Counted from the stretch's first letter, positions 21,151 through 34,539 are shown. The stretch is DNA of 64,000 bases from Protopterus annectens (GCF_019279795.1 NC_056743.1:1784104466-1784168465); one strand, 5' to 3'. Program-made: numbers and translations. The notes: generated from the letters alone by a model not told the origin.

Positions 21151-21659
21151 TGAATCATTTCTACTGTAAAATGCAACTGCTGCACAAAAGATACAAGGAG
21201 AAATTTAAGAAGCTCAGCTAGTATTTTATTATTCATGAAAAAAAGATTTATGATCTTTGTATTTTGAGAAAATACATCAACTGACCTTTGTCTACAGCAT
21301 TGCATGTAAAACTCCAAAAACAATGTTTTTGTACTTCATAGCTCACTATTTCACATGGTAATTATGCGATTACACTTCCTATAGAAAAAATGCTAAGCTA
21401 CAAGACATTTACATCTTCATACAAGTCTGGATCTTTGCACAGAATGCCTACACATCCACCACTGTTTCTGAAATGCATTATAACTTCGCTGAAAACTGGA
21501 AGCTGTATGTCATTACTAGTAGAATTGCAAAAAAACTAGAAAAAGTGCAGCATTCCTTCATATTGCATGTGAGGAAGCTGTAATAATAAGAATGATACAC
21601 AAAGCAGAGGGAAAAATATGGTTGTGTAAATAAACTTAACACAACAGTAGATGTTTGAA

Positions 21660-21757
21660 TGATCACTGCTGAAGTAGACTTACCTATATGGGTTATATCC
21701 TGTTAAGGATATAACAGCCGGCCAGCATCCAAAGCTTCAGGAATCAGGGCTGTTTCC
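21660..21757 (+). repeat. Left inverted terminal repeat of the DIRS-type fossil
   Basis: Begins tgatcactgctg and contains tatatgggttatatcctg and gatataacagccggccagc. The reverse complement of 28,153-28,251 shows the same words in the same order with a few substitutions. Confidence 0.8.
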
Positions 21758-22546
21758 ATGCACTCAAACCACTAGCCAGCTGGAGCAGAGCTAAACAAAA
21801 GACAGGTTGGGGTTTTATAGTTTCCAGATGCTATAACACATCTTAGCAAAGCTCTGTGTGTGTGTGTATGGTGACACATATGTGCAAGATTCTGGCTCAG
21901 TTTCTAGTAAAGGGGGGTAGTGTGGGAACCAAAATTCAAGTGACCAGATGTATGTGATGTCATTCTGGAATACAGCACTAAAATTATGTTTTAATACTAG
22001 ATGAGACAGAAGCCTCAGGACAGTCTGTTTGTGAAACCTGACAAAGAAGGACCACTCACTCACTTCATCGTGCCATGCTCTAGTAAGTGAACTAGGAAAT
22101 AGTAATTATTTAATTACTCAGGAAAATGTAGTGAGACTAGTTAAGTATTGTTTTTTTCTATATCCATGTGAATCTTTCCATTGGTGCTATTTTTAATATT
22201 TCCTATCAATGAATCCCTGGTGTTTATTGTAAATAGATATTTATTATTGTCATATTCTTCTATTATTTATTATTAAATATATTTAAATATTTCATTGGGG
22301 CTGGTCTTTTAGGGAATATTTTAACATTTTAGAGTACTTATATTTATTTGGTGACACTGTGGCTTCTTCTGAAAGCCTTGCATTTGGTCAAAATACTACC
22401 ATTTGTATAATTGTTAATGTTACTAAGCATAATTGGATACACTGGTAAGAGCCTTAGAGTAGCTGGCTTTGGAGTGTTCTGGTGGCAGTATCTACCTTAT
22501 AACCTGGGGAAAGGTGGAAGAGCTGGTAAATCTGTGCCAACCTTTC

Positions 22547-22548
<2 letters not shown>

Positions 22549-22637
<89 letters not shown>
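22549..22637. repeat. (GT)n microsatellite
   Basis: About 44 uninterrupted GT dinucleotides, inside the DIRS-type fossil. Confidence 0.98.
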
Positions 22638-22640
<3 letters not shown>

Positions 22641-23091
22641 ATCAAATCTCAAAGATTGTATGTGTCAGCTACTTAGAGCAGGGACATAGTGCACTAATTT
22701 CACAGAGAGGCCGATAGAGGACTTGGCTGGGAACACTTGTCTGAGGACTCAACTGTACAGCTGTGTCAGTAGGGACTCTTATTTGGGGGCCTGGAGAGAG
22801 AGAGGGAAACCCAGCCCCAGGACTGAGTGTGTTCCCTGTGTTCTCTTAAGGGAGATTGTGCTTGGTGCAAAGAGGTGCATCTGAAAATACTGTGAATATC
22901 TACCTTTGTTCCAAGTGAACATCCTTCACTGGTGTCAGTGATGGGGATTGAAGCTCCTTGATTACTGGCCCGGAGCAGGGACATCACAAGTATATGAAAA
23001 GGCTACATGAGACAACTGTTTGGAAATAGTCTGCTGCTTTGCCATAGGTTGTCCCTACGTACCTTCACAAAAAATAAACAACTGACCAGAA

Positions 23092-23410
23092 GCATACCTC
23101 TCAACGTCTTAAAGTAAGAAATGTGTACAAAGCCATAAATAAAAGTGGTACACAGGCCCAAAAATAGGGATGATTTTTAAATATTGTTCTTACAAACTTA
23201 GAAAGTTGATAGAATAACAGGTTTTCCATTAGCATGAATTTTCTGAAGGATATGTAGTCTAAACTCAAATGTCTGTCATTATTTTCAAACTTCAGTCTTT
23301 AGTGGTTCTCTACTAATTTGCCAGAAAACCACAATTTTATGAAAAATGGACCGAAAATATGAGGCCAAAATCTGGATATTCTGTGAAAATCTGTACAGCT
23401 GTGAGGTATG
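23092..23410 (+). repeat. CATACCTCTCA-ended short repeat, copy 3
   Basis: Begins gcatacctctcaacgtct and ends gctgtgaggtatgac. The internal words match 15,133-15,432. It is inserted in the DIRS-type fossil, so this repeat family was active after that element arrived. Confidence 0.75.
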
Positions 23411-24642
23411 ACTAGAAATGCTGAAAGATTTTGTTCTGTCAATATATCATCTAAGTTCTCTGTGGACATGTGAGGTATGAAGTATCCTTTCTTCCTCGTT
23501 TTTGGGTTCAGGAAGGAACAAAAGGAGATAGCTTGTCTTACAGTGAACACAGATACTACTTTAGCCATAAAAGGATTAGTTCTCAAAGTACCCTATCTCT
23601 ATGAAAAAAAATGTGATAAGGATGATGCACCAAATGAGCTTGCAATTCAGATACTCTTCTTACAGAGGTCACAAGAATCAGTAAAACTGTTTTCCATGTT
23701 AAGAACCTCAACTCAGCCAGATGAACTGGTTCAATGGAGAAAGTGTTAGCTTCTCAAACACAAAATTAAAATCTTAAGGAGGAGCCATCAGTTTTCTGTC
23801 AGGTCTCTTATGCAATACTACTTTCACAAACATTTTGACATAAGGATGCCGTAGAATAAGGAGATCCATGGGTTGACATGATGAAATGGGAGACAAATGA
23901 GCCCTGACAGAGGAAAAAGACAGAACGTAGGAAAGTAAATCACACAAATTTTGTAAAACCAGAGAAACACTAGCCCTAAATGGGTGCTGGTTATGTTGCT
24001 AGCACCAACTAGAAAAACTCTTTAATTTTCTAATATGTGATTTTCTAGTACCAGGCCTTCTTGCTTCCATTAGTACCTGCTGCATGTCCCTCAGTAAACA
24101 GGGGCCTAAAAGGTGTTACAACTCTCTCATCCAAGCAGTCAGTTGAAGTTGTTTGAGCTAGAGATTATCAAACACATCTGTTCATTTGGAATATTTCCAG
24201 ACTGTGTGGAAGCTTGTGGTAACTGCCTCTAGCCAATTCTAAACAAAGGGAATACCAATTTTGCCTGGGCCAGAAGAGAATCGCCATAATGATCTTGAGG
24301 GATCCCTTCTGAATCTTCAGAAGTATACCTGTTATCAGTGGAATGGGTGGAAAATCATACAGGAATATTCCTGTTGGAGGAAAAGAAAAGAAAAGGCATC
24401 TTTCTTCTAGGCCTTCTTGCATGGAGTCTTGGAACAGAATTTCGTCAGCTGATTGTTTACAGATCAGGCAATAAGATCTACGTGAGAAACTCTCCACAGA
24501 TGGATCAAGTTTTGGAAGACCCCCACGATCTGGTTTTCATTCATGAGGGTCTGCTTTTGCACTGCTCAGCTTGTTTGCCACACAGTTTTGCTTTGATGAA
24601 ATGTAGGATGGCTGTAAAGTGAGGTTGTGTTGTAAAGCTATC

Positions 24643-24675
24643 AATCCATCCATCCATCCATCCATCCATGCATCC
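24643..24675. repeat. (ATCC)n short tandem repeat
   Basis: Seven ATCC-type units, with one ATGC variant near the right end. Confidence 0.9.
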
Positions 24676-27600
24676 ACAACTCCTTTTTTCCCATTTTTTC
24701 ACATGGGGGTGGGGTATCACTTCACCAGAGACAATCATCTACAGCCAAAGTTTACACCACCGGGTGGCTATCCTAATCTAACATGGCTAGTCTGCATATA
24801 GGCGTGAAGTCCTAGTCCTCCCCTCCTTGTTTATGTAGTACATTACTGTGGGATTCTCTGTAAAAACTAGATAAGGTCCTGGGTACCAAAAGTGATTCAG
24901 AGATTTGAGTGCCTTGATAAGAGCAAGCATCTATTTTATATTTATGTGCTTGTGTCTGTCTTTGTTGTTCCAGATACATTGCACTTTTAAACACCTTGAC
25001 ACTACTGCCCAAGTAAAGTCCGAGGTATCTGTGTAACTGACTTCTTTGGAGCAGGAGGGGAGAAGGACAGACTGGATTCAGGGCTATTTCATGTCTCCAC
25101 TAAGTCATTTTTCTTCTGAATCTCACACCTTGAATCAGGAAAGTTAATGGGTGCTGGTGGTGAGACCAAAGAGACTTCAGATACCATTGTATCTTTCACA
25201 TGTGGAGTCTTACCAATGGTATTATGGGAATCATATATGCCAAGAAATTTAGAATCCTGAGAAATTCCCTCACAGTGACAGACGTCTAAGTGGAAGACCC
25301 TTCAGACAGATTTAAACATAGATTTTTTTTTCCTGTGGAGGAAAAGCTCTTTGCACTGAGATGTTTAGCAGACACCCCAGGAACACAATTATGTGTGATG
25401 GAGTCAAAAAAGACTTTTGAATGTTCTCTTATAATACTAGCCTGTGTAGGAGATCCCTCACTCATGTAAGAGATCCCTAACACTTTGAAAAAGACTCTGC
25501 AAAGATAAGCAAGTAATCTAAATATGAAAAAAAAACGAGGATACATGTAGCCTGCAATGGACTATGATAGGAGCTAGATACTTTGTGAACACTCGGAGCA
25601 GTGGACAGCCCAAATGGTAAGGCAGAGAGCTGATAATGAGATCCAGACACACAAAACATCTGAAGTCTGAATGAAATGGAATGTGAAGGTAAGTATCTTT
25701 TAAATCTAAGGTTACAAAAAAAACTCAAGAAAGGGGGGGTGGACAAGTTGTGAATTTAAAGCATTTTTAACGTGGGTGCAATCACATACTGGTTTAGGTA
25801 AGAAAGGTTCAGAACTAGTCTCCAGGTGTTTTTTTCCTCTTTTGTGCTAAAAACATTCTTGAATAAAACCATTTTGCCAACTGGGAAGGTGGAACTGTTA
25901 CTATTAACCCCCCGAGACATCATGTGTTGTAGGACAAGAGGAAACACAGGAGTTTGATCTGGTGACTGTGGACTATTTCTTTAGAAATTAGATTTTTTTT
26001 CCCACTGCTATTTGTAACCTTGCTGTATCAGTCTTAGAACCCATTTATCTGAAACAATATGTTGCCAAAGAGAGAGTAAGGAGATTCAGGCTTTCATGAA
26101 GGGATAGGAAATTGCCAGGGAGGGGGTGGGGGTTTGGATGGGAACAAGGTCCTTTATATAATTTTTCTGGCTTGTTTGATTGTCCTTTGTTCCGGGGGAA
26201 TTCCTGCTTACTTTTTGCAACCTCCCTGCCCTTGTTTTTAAAGTTTTTGCTGAGACTGTTATTTTGGTTTCTTTGCAAGACTGAACAATGGAGTAGAATA
26301 TCCTTTGGAAAATTTGGTGAAGAAAGGCTGAAAAATGTGAAAGATTCCCTGTATCAGTTTACTCCTTTCACTACATTTTTTACTGTTTTGGCAGCAGAGT
26401 CCTAAACTAAGCAAACCTCTTCACTACAGTACCAGTGGCAACACCCCTTAGTATCTATAGAATGATATACACACTTTAAACAATGAGTAGTGACCTAAAA
26501 TTTTAAGAAACTACACCACACATGGTTTTTCCTCACAAGACAGAACTGCTGATAAGAGATTACTCACATTTTCACAATTAGTGAGTAAACTTTAACATTT
26601 GAGCCTGATAATTCAAAATGTTAAAAATCAATGCTGCAGAAGCCTACTCTTTTTCCCAAACTTATTATTTGTTTTGCCATCCTTGGCAGCAGGTGAACTT
26701 ACTAAATGTATAGCTGCTGGGCCAAATCCAGGATGAGTGTATACAAATTTGAAAGATACTCTTTCTGATTTCTTACGAGCAGCCTGGCTGTCCAGAAAAT
26801 CACAGGCTGTGACAAACACACCCTCTAATGCTGACAGCAGTGGGGGATGGAAGGAGGTTCTGGGTGTTTCAGTTACAGCAGCTTTTTTTTTTTAACACAT
26901 CTTTGTGACATAGGCAAATTTACATTTACACTAAAGTAATCAAACTTTATTAACACATTTACAAACATTATACTTCACATATATTGCTATATGAAGGACT
27001 GAGAAACCTTGATGTTCTACCATTGAAAACACTGGCACATTATGGAAATAGTCTCAGAAAAAGAGAATCCCTCACAGGGAGACTCAGAAAGCATACTCAC
27101 CCCTAAGTCTCAATTAAAAATCTGAGGAGAAAAAAATGCATCTCTCCCATCACATTCTTTTACCAATCCAAAATGTATCTCTTCAGAAAAAGAAGACTCT
27201 TCCCTTTTTATTGTTTACCAAAAACCATCACATAAGCAGGGTCAATTGGGTGTACAAGACCCTGAAGCAGATCTAATAAACTACTCCTGTCTAGAAGAAC
27301 TGGTGCATAAGAAGTAAAATGTTTAGTTTTCTGCTTATTTGTGACATTAAAGTTGGGGCAAATAGACTTATTAATGGCAGCGGCAGCTTCCTCAGGGATG
27401 GACACAACATTCTGGCTAAGCAGGGCACTTTTTTTGCCCCTTGTCCCAAGACAGACAAGAGTGACTCACCTTTGCCCACTAAGAGATTCCAACAGCCACA
27501 GGGGACATAGCTAAACCCCAGTCCATAGAGGCTGTATGTGCTGTACCAGGAAAAAAGATGTCTGAGGAAGCTGCATTGGCCATAGCAGAGTCACCTAACT

Positions 27601-28152
27601 GAGGCTGAGGCAAATTGTCAGCCTGCTGTAGAGGTAAAGGCTGTGGCTGGAAAAAGAGCTGACTGGTAGTTTGTTCTGGACTCAAGCTGAAAACTATGCG
27701 AGGACACTAAGCAGTGCAATTGAGTAAAAATTTAAAAGTATTTAAAAGTAACTTTTCCCAGTTAGAACACAATAAAAAGCAGTCTAATGCACTTTATCAG
27801 CCCTAAAAAGTAAATTAAACATAGTTTCTCCTCAGAAAAGAACAGTGTTAGAATGTTGAAACTAACTGTCAGAAACAAAAGTGCGTTCCCATTTAAAAGA
27901 ACTGTAAAGTCACTTGACAGTCAACAAAAACATATAATTCTAGCAAAGAATATACTGTCTTCAAGACGAAAGTAAGTTTAAACAAAGAAAAAATATTTGG
28001 AAGTTTTTTTTCCGCAAAGGGAAGGACACAAACCAACCATCAATCATCAAAAGCCTGTAGAGGGGTGTATTGTTCGTTGGCAGAAAATCTCTGAAAGGCT
28101 TAGTGCCAAAACCTGTCTTTTAGACAGCTCATCTCAAGCTGACTAATGGTTT

Positions 28153-28251
28153 GGGTGTGTGGAAGGTTCCTTGAAGTTTTAGAAGCTGGCTGGCTGTTAT
28201 ATCTTTAGCAGGATATAATCCATATAGCTTTGGCTACTGCAGCAGTGATCA
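28153..28251 (-). repeat. Right inverted terminal repeat of the DIRS-type fossil
   Basis: The reverse complement begins tgatcactgctgcagtag and contains tatatggattatatcctg and gatataacagccagccagc, matching the left end. Confidence 0.8.
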
Positions 28252-28375
28252 ATATGAAGAACATCACAGGTTATTATTAATGAGAGGGAACTTTCAAGCT
28301 TATTACAAGGCAAAGTAAAATCTTTCACATTTAATGCGTTCATGTTTTCTTTTACTGGAAAACAAATAGTTTCAT

Positions 28376-28640
28376 AGTTTCATAGTTTAGTACTAGGCTA
28401 GCTGCCCTGGGGCATTTGTAAGCCTAGCCATAGTGATGTGGCTTTCGCCACCCAATGAAATGGTACAAAAATGCACGGAATAGATTTAGAATACTGTGCT
28501 TCTGTCTAGTAGTGACACAGTGAAGGTCCCCTTATATAATAGAATTAGTTTACTGTGCTCCTGTCTAGTAGTAACACAGATGTGACCCCTGGGGTAAACT
28601 TACGATCTCCCATATAAGAACAATACTTGCTAGTGTAACT
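28376..28640 (-). mobile_element. CR1-like LINE, C-terminal tip and 3' end
   Basis: On the minus strand YMGDRKFTPGVTSVLLLDR matches WMGNRKFTPGITSAALLDR of the CR1 copy ending at 63,777. It is followed by the same 3' end: gggtggcgaaagcc, ggctaggctta, gccccagggc, tagcctagtac, and ctatgaaa repeats at 28,376-28,395. About 70 bases around the last codons are present twice (28,487-28,580). Confidence 0.8.
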
Positions 28641-29099
28641 AGGTTCAAAAATAAAGTTAGAGAACATGAGTTAGATGGCTTATATGATCCACTGATAAGA
28701 GACAAAACTGTATCTGGCATTAAAAATGACAATGTCTGAGGCAGATATAACATTATATAAAGCAGAGCCGGTAAGCTGAAGTTATACAGTAATATGGAGT
28801 GAACAAGGAACTGGAAGGGTGGGAAATTAAGCACGGTCTAATGTTGAAGGCAAATTAAAACCTAGAACACATAAAGGCAATAGAAATTAAAACAATAAAA
28901 GGCTGAGTCATGACAATTTAAGATGATACCTGGAAACAGCCACATGGTTAGAAATAAAGCTGCATGTAATAGGTATAGTTAATGGCATGAGGAAAGGCAA
29001 CAACTGCTTTAGAATCAAGCCTGTAAGCTCTATAAGAGACAGAATCATTTAGGAAAGTCTGTAAGAACAGTGCAAGTTGAACTTACAAGATTTGTATCT

Positions 29100-31035
29100 T
29101 ATTTAGTTTGGGTTTCAGGCCTACCATGCCTTAAGATCAGGTGGCAACTAAGGTGGATTCTCCTTACTTGTTAGTGACCAAATCAGTTTTACACTGATTC
29201 GCAATGACCCACAAACAGAATTCACTGAGCTCCAAAAAAAGTCTATACATGCAAAACAATCAGTATGTAGCCTGTTACAAGATACTGACCCCTGAAAATC
29301 ATGCATGGTTCCCAAATGTACTTGATGAACTCCAAATGGACAAAACTCCATTATTTTGAAAGACTTTAACTGCCCCTCAGTAAATTGGAGTGCCTACACC
29401 TTCAATGTAGGATATGCCCAAAAATTGAGATAATCCAGAAAGCTTGAGTCAGGTCTGGTATCCTACCTGTGACCCAGAGGGTGATGGGACTAACAAGAAA
29501 AAGAATACAAAGGATTAGTCCAGATAAAATCACTTTACCTAGCAGATCTAGGAGACTGTCTCTCTCAGATGCCCACCCTGTGGAAAGAATAAAGATGCCT
29601 TGTTAAAGTTTCAAGTAGTTTATTCAGTTAAGTAGGTAGATGAATGAGTGTTTTTGTTCTAATACCTATTAGCTATTTAAAGGTGGTTACAGAAAATAGT
29701 GGGAGGGTCCAGGGGAGCTGTCTAGAGGTAAATCTGGGAGACGGAAAAACAAGGACCCATTCCCAAAGCTTAGAGATTAGTTCCCTATTTGAATATTCCT
29801 GAAAGACCTGTTAAGGTTTACCAGCTCAGCAGCCTGTGGAACTTCATTCTTAGTCAAAAAGTTTTTATTTTTAGTTTTACCAAGCAAAAATGACAACACA
29901 ACATCAGCTACAACTATAGAACTATATTTAAGCAAATACTTCCACCTGAGATTCATCTGGTCCATCTAACAGAGTAGTTTGTGGTTTACAGGTTAGTCAT
30001 TGAAAATGTCTGCTTTTATGACGTTATCATCTAACTTATTAGCTTGTTTGGTATTACATGTAGTATGAGAGGCTGTATTTGCCTTTGCAGGGGCTCATAC
30101 TCCTTACAGCAAACTATGAAAGCTTTATTACAGAACTGACTTGTTCTTATCACAACTTGTATCACGTGTAATATGAGAAGTTGTGCCCACTTTTACAGGG
30201 CTCATACTACCTAAAAATACATTATTAAAGACAAATCTTTTGTTTGGCAAAAAGGATTACAGTGCCTGCTTATGAGTCTCATATATGCCCAGAATTCTTA
30301 CAGTTAATAAACAACCCCTCTCTGGACCAAATTGGTAACAAACCCACTAGAGGACATAATATTCTTGAGCTGGTCCTTATGAATATAAATTAGTGACTCT
30401 CACCCTCAAAATATCTAAACCTAGTGAAACCAATATTTCCCAATTCAAGGATTTCAAACATACTAGTCTCACCAAATTCTATGATGAAATTTCAAAATTG
30501 ACTTATAGCAGTATTGTCCCAGATGTTGCCACAGCAGATTGCTCCACAAAGGAGCTCTATGCCTATTTTGATAAATGTATAGAACTGAGTGTACCGACCA
30601 GATCAAAATATAATGGCAAATTAAAAAACAATCTACCTTGGTGACCCACCAACATAAATAAGCTCTACAACAAAAGAAAAAACTCATTGAAGTATACAGC
30701 ATAACAAATTGCCCTCATGTTAAGGATAGCATCAGAAAATTGACTAAAAACATAAAATACTATTAGTCTACTAAAGCAGTCCATGAACTTAAATTAGCAT
30801 TTGAAGCTAACAACAACTAAAAATCCTTCTTTAGCTATGTAACAAATATAAAAAATAATACCTATAATGCTAATAATGCTGAAGTTCATAATAACTCTGA
30901 CCTTGATCATAATGGCACCAAATACTCTGATATAGTAGACATTGCCAACATACTAGCAAAAATCATTGCTAATTTTACCTCAGAGATGCCTATTGAAAGT
31001 CCATTTATCCCTGAATCTATTGGTACATTACAGGT
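29100..31035 (+). mobile_element. CR1-like LINE ORF2, endonuclease to pre-RT region, interrupted
   Basis: Plus-strand pieces match the CR1 copy at 60,855-63,777. At 29,150-29,430 there is an APE-endonuclease portion with DFNCPSVNW. After an 856-bp insertion the coding sense resumes at 30,297 with NKPTRGHNILELVLMN (compare HTPTRGSNILDLVITN). At 30,393-31,000 the linker before the RT follows, with NKLYNKRKKL and FFSYVTNIKNN. Stops and shifts are frequent. The copy ends before the RT, where an inverted ORF1 piece begins. Confidence 0.65.
29427..30282. mobile_element. Unclassified 856-bp insertion with target duplication, inside CR1
   Basis: Flanked by atatgcccaaaaatt (29,412-29,426) and atatgcccagaatt (30,283-30,296), a direct repeat of about 14 bases. 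Removing it restores the CR1 endonuclease order (...YAQ then LINNPSLDQ). A target duplication of this length suggests a retroposon. Inside, a block of about 50 bases with atgagaggctgtatttgcct and aggggctcatactcctta is repeated about 110 bases later. I recognise no coding domain or tRNA head. Confidence 0.6.
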
Positions 31036-31059
31036 TATTTTAAGGGGTGTATGTTAGTT

Positions 31060-32301
31060 AGGGCATGATTAACAGCTGTCTCTGTGAGAGACAGGTGTCA
31101 GACTAGGGGTGAATTTCTGATTTCCCATTCATTGGTTCAGGCTGAACTTGAATATGGTTAGGTAAGGGCTCTGCTTCACATGGATATGTAGAGTATTCCA
31201 GAGAATGGGGATTCTCAGAGATGCATACCTGTCCCTCCAACATGTCCTATTTAAGTTGCAGGCAAAGTTTAAATCCTTAGATTTAATAGTTCTGGTGCTG
31301 TTCATTGTTCAGAAATGCTAAAGGTCCATCATGCTTGACTCCTGACATGAAGAATTAACACCTTTACATTTCCTTGAGTAGATGTTGCTGTGTTGGAAGG
31401 TTTGTAAATTTTGCATTACCTAAACTAGACACTATGGGGAATGAAAATGTTTTAGCCAATATCTGAAAGCCTAGAGGGGACAGGTGCAGACCATCTTCAG
31501 CAAAGCAATGTCATTGATTAACCAAGTTCAACAACACTGACAAATAGTGTATTCCCCTTGAATGACACCAAAAACTAAGCTAGTTATTAAAGTTGATCAT
31601 CTTCTGTTCTTACTGTAGAATGATCCTTGGTAAACGTGGAATGCTGTTGAATGCTACATATCAGTTTGTGACACATAGTCTGAGTGCTCTACAATGTCTC
31701 TCTTCATATAGTTTAGTGAAGTACATCTCAGGTCATTTATACCTACATGGACTATGACTGAATCTTACCTGCGGTGCAAAGATTTGAGTGCATGTGTAAC
31801 TTGGCAGAGCCTGGCCCCTGATAGACAAATGACTGTTATTTTCTCCTTGTGCTGCCTGGTGAGTAGGGCATCAGTATGTCATATGATAGAGTCCCCTATG
31901 ACTAGAGTCCTCAGTAATGTATGCACAGTGTTAGGTGTTGCTACTGTTGACTGCTTTTGAGCTTGCTGAGGATAATTTTTGCAAGTGGAATGTCTGGAAG
32001 GTCTTTGGGGTTTGAGAAGATTGCATTTAAGTGCCTCAGAATAAGTATGTCTATGTGTGGGGTGCACCCTATGTGTGGTGGATACACCATGTTTTTTAAT
32101 GACAACCAGATTGTTATTAGGAATGTTTGTACGCAAGAGATTTGTCTCCAGAGACATTGTGTATATACATCTCTTGCATACTGTATTTGTTACTTTGCAG
32201 ATTAAAAGGCTGTCAGTGAAAATTAAACAGTTGTTACATTGTCTCAATATACTCATATTCACAAAACTGGCTGTGGAGAAATTGAGAAAGTGCATATTCA
32301 T
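31060..32301 (-). pseudogene. CR1-type ORF1 remnant with zinc-finger-like and SGNH-esterase domains
   Basis: The minus-strand frame from 32,301 has a cysteine pattern (CNNCLIFTDSLLICKV then CKRC), a basic linker, and LVIGDSII, the Ser block of an SGNH-hydrolase fold. Further on come VIVHVGINDLR (the Asn block) and, after a decayed stretch, DGLHLSPLGFQILA with the Asp/His pair at about 31,480-31,440. ORF1 proteins of CR1 LINEs carry this esterase, thought to help nucleic-acid or lipid handling during retrotransposition. All three catalytic blocks can be read, but stops and shifts separate them, so it is inactive. It lies head to head with the plus-strand ORF2 piece at 29,100-31,035. Confidence 0.65.
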
Positions 32302-33232
32302 GATATCAGGTCATTTATTGGGTGAGCTCTTATGGTGTGGCACATGAGGGGTTTATAGTGTACTGATCAAGGGTGCCTTTGGGACTAGAGACTAGACTGG
32401 GCTTTATAATAATAAATACAAGGGGCAGTGCTCCTTAACATGTAAAGTAGCTGCTCTATGGTACTCAACGCACAAAGTAGTTACTTTACACTCACTGAGT
32501 TACAGGTACAGTTTCAGAGGTGGATCTATAGTGAAAATTTGGTTTCTTGGTGTCTGTGTCTATACATGGCACTACTAATCACAACTACATGGCGGCCAGC
32601 AGCATGTAAATGCTCCAGATTTGTACAGGTATTTAAAACACAGGTAAATGACATGTAAGTCTTCTGCCAATAAAACAACTACACTTACAGTTTTCTTATG
32701 TGTTTCCAAACTCAGATAGACTAGACAACAACCTACTGCCATTAGATGGAATACCCAAGTCCTGTTAAAGTAAAAACACAAAAAAGATTGCTACAGAGTA
32801 AAATGCTACCACAAAACAACTTAAACAAACTATCTGTACAAGGTGAATTTAAGTATTAGAGTCCTTTAAAATGATTTAAAATGCAAAATTAATAAATAAA
32901 GCAAATATAAAGCAGTACCACTCTAAAATAGTTAACCGAAGTTCAAAATAATAAAATAAAGCTCTTCTCTATGAAAGGTATAGCAAGATTAACTCAGGAC
33001 CCTCTTATGGTGTGGCATGGGCACAAAGCAGATGGGAAGTTTGGGAAAATGAACAGGAAATTATATGTAGTAAAGAACATTTACTTAAAAGCAATACCTG
33101 TTTACTGGGTAGGCACTCAGTATTATGGATCTATGGAAAACAATGCGTGAGAAGAGTACATAAATAGCTTACACAAGAGACAATAGTAATGAAAGAGGGG
33201 AGGAGGGTACTTTGGAAATCAGATTACCATAA
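32302..33232. other. No supported gene
   Basis: AT-rich DNA without domains; part may be the 5' region of the CR1 ORF1 copy. The words ctcttatggtgtggca occur at 32,328 and 33,002, hinting at a small older duplication. Confidence 0.4.
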
Positions 33233-34539
33233 GGAGTAGAGGGTAGAGACACAGCCTTGTAAAACCACAACAGGAAAACAGAGGCAGTGAGGAAAATTTC
33301 AAGCTGCAAGAAGCACCAATTTTGGAGCAGAAAATACAAAACTCTCACTGCTGTAATTATACCACCATCTAAGCTAACAGATTCAGCAGAAATTTACCAG
33401 TAACACAGTTCATGAAAAAAATATAGTGATAAATTGTTAAATGAGGCTGAGATTTTGCAGTAGTTCACAGTTCTGCCACAACTAGGAATGCCACTATAAG
33501 TCCTCAGACAGGATTCAAAATACAAACAGATAACTTTTATAAGTAATTTGACTTATGGAGATAGAAGTGCAGTATAATATATAAACAAAATCCTCCCACA
33601 ACTGCAAATGAAAGTACAATGCTAAAGTCCATGAACAAACTAAAAAAATGCAAACAGATGACATTTGGGGTGAAAACATGAAAAAAAAACCCTGAAAAAT
33701 ACAAAAAAAGTGCCAGCACATATCTCATGATATGTGCAACTTAAAATAATTAAACATAATTGAAGTAATAGCATGTTCTCTCTCCATTTTGATGAAAAGC
33801 TTGTTGCTCAAAACTGAGGCCTTTGTAAGTCTTGCATAAAAGACCCTGGGTGGATGTAACTCTGTGCTGGATATAGCAGGTTTGCTAGAGTGGGATCTAA
33901 TCAAATAAAGCCAATATTTGAACTCTAGCCCTGTGACTCAGCTACAGGTCAATGACCCCAGGTAAGATAAATTTCAGAAACTTTAGCTTAATGTCTTAGT
34001 GGGAGGTGTGGGAGATACAAGTAACTGAGTAACACAAAGGTACTAGAATGCAACTTTAAGCAGGTAAATGATGAGCAGAATATGAGACTTTTGCAGTAAA
34101 AATTGAATATAAGCAACAGCAGAAGCACTGAAACACACGTTTTGAAGCAGAAAATACAGTACTCTCATGACTGTAATTCTACCGTTGTGTAAGGTAGCGT
34201 ACTGTGCAGAAATTTACCAGTAACATTGATGATTGGAAAAAATTATTATGAGGCTCAAAACTGGCAGTACTTCACTGTTCATAGTTCTGCCATGACTACA
34301 AATGAAACTACAAGACCAAATGCTGATAATTAACTAAAAATACAAAGAACTATGTTTTACTAAGACATAGAAGACAATCAGATAAATATATAGGACAGTA
34401 TAAGTGCAACTTAAAATATTTAAGCAGAATTCAAATAAAAATGTTTTCTCTCTTTCTTTTAAGATGAAAAGCTTGTTATTCACAGTTCAGAGCTTTCCAC
34501 ACTTTTCCAGGCCTTGCATAAAAGACCCCCATGACTAAA

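Larger units (their letters stand above)
21660..28251 (-). mobile_element. DIRS-type retrotransposon fossil with inverted terminal repeats
   Basis: About 6.6 kb bounded by inverted repeats (21,660-21,757 and 28,153-28,251). On the minus strand the order is a gag-like region (about 28,100-26,600), a reverse transcriptase with an LPFGLSTAP core (about 25,950-25,470), and an RNase H-side region (about 24,500-24,200). The zone where the tyrosine recombinase should lie (about 24,100-21,800) has no recognisable core. Inverted ends with this type of RT point to the DIRS order. It is broken, with many breaks, and looks old. A CATACCTCTCA-type repeat (23,092-23,410), a GT tract and an ATCC tract lie inside it. 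Confidence 0.7.
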
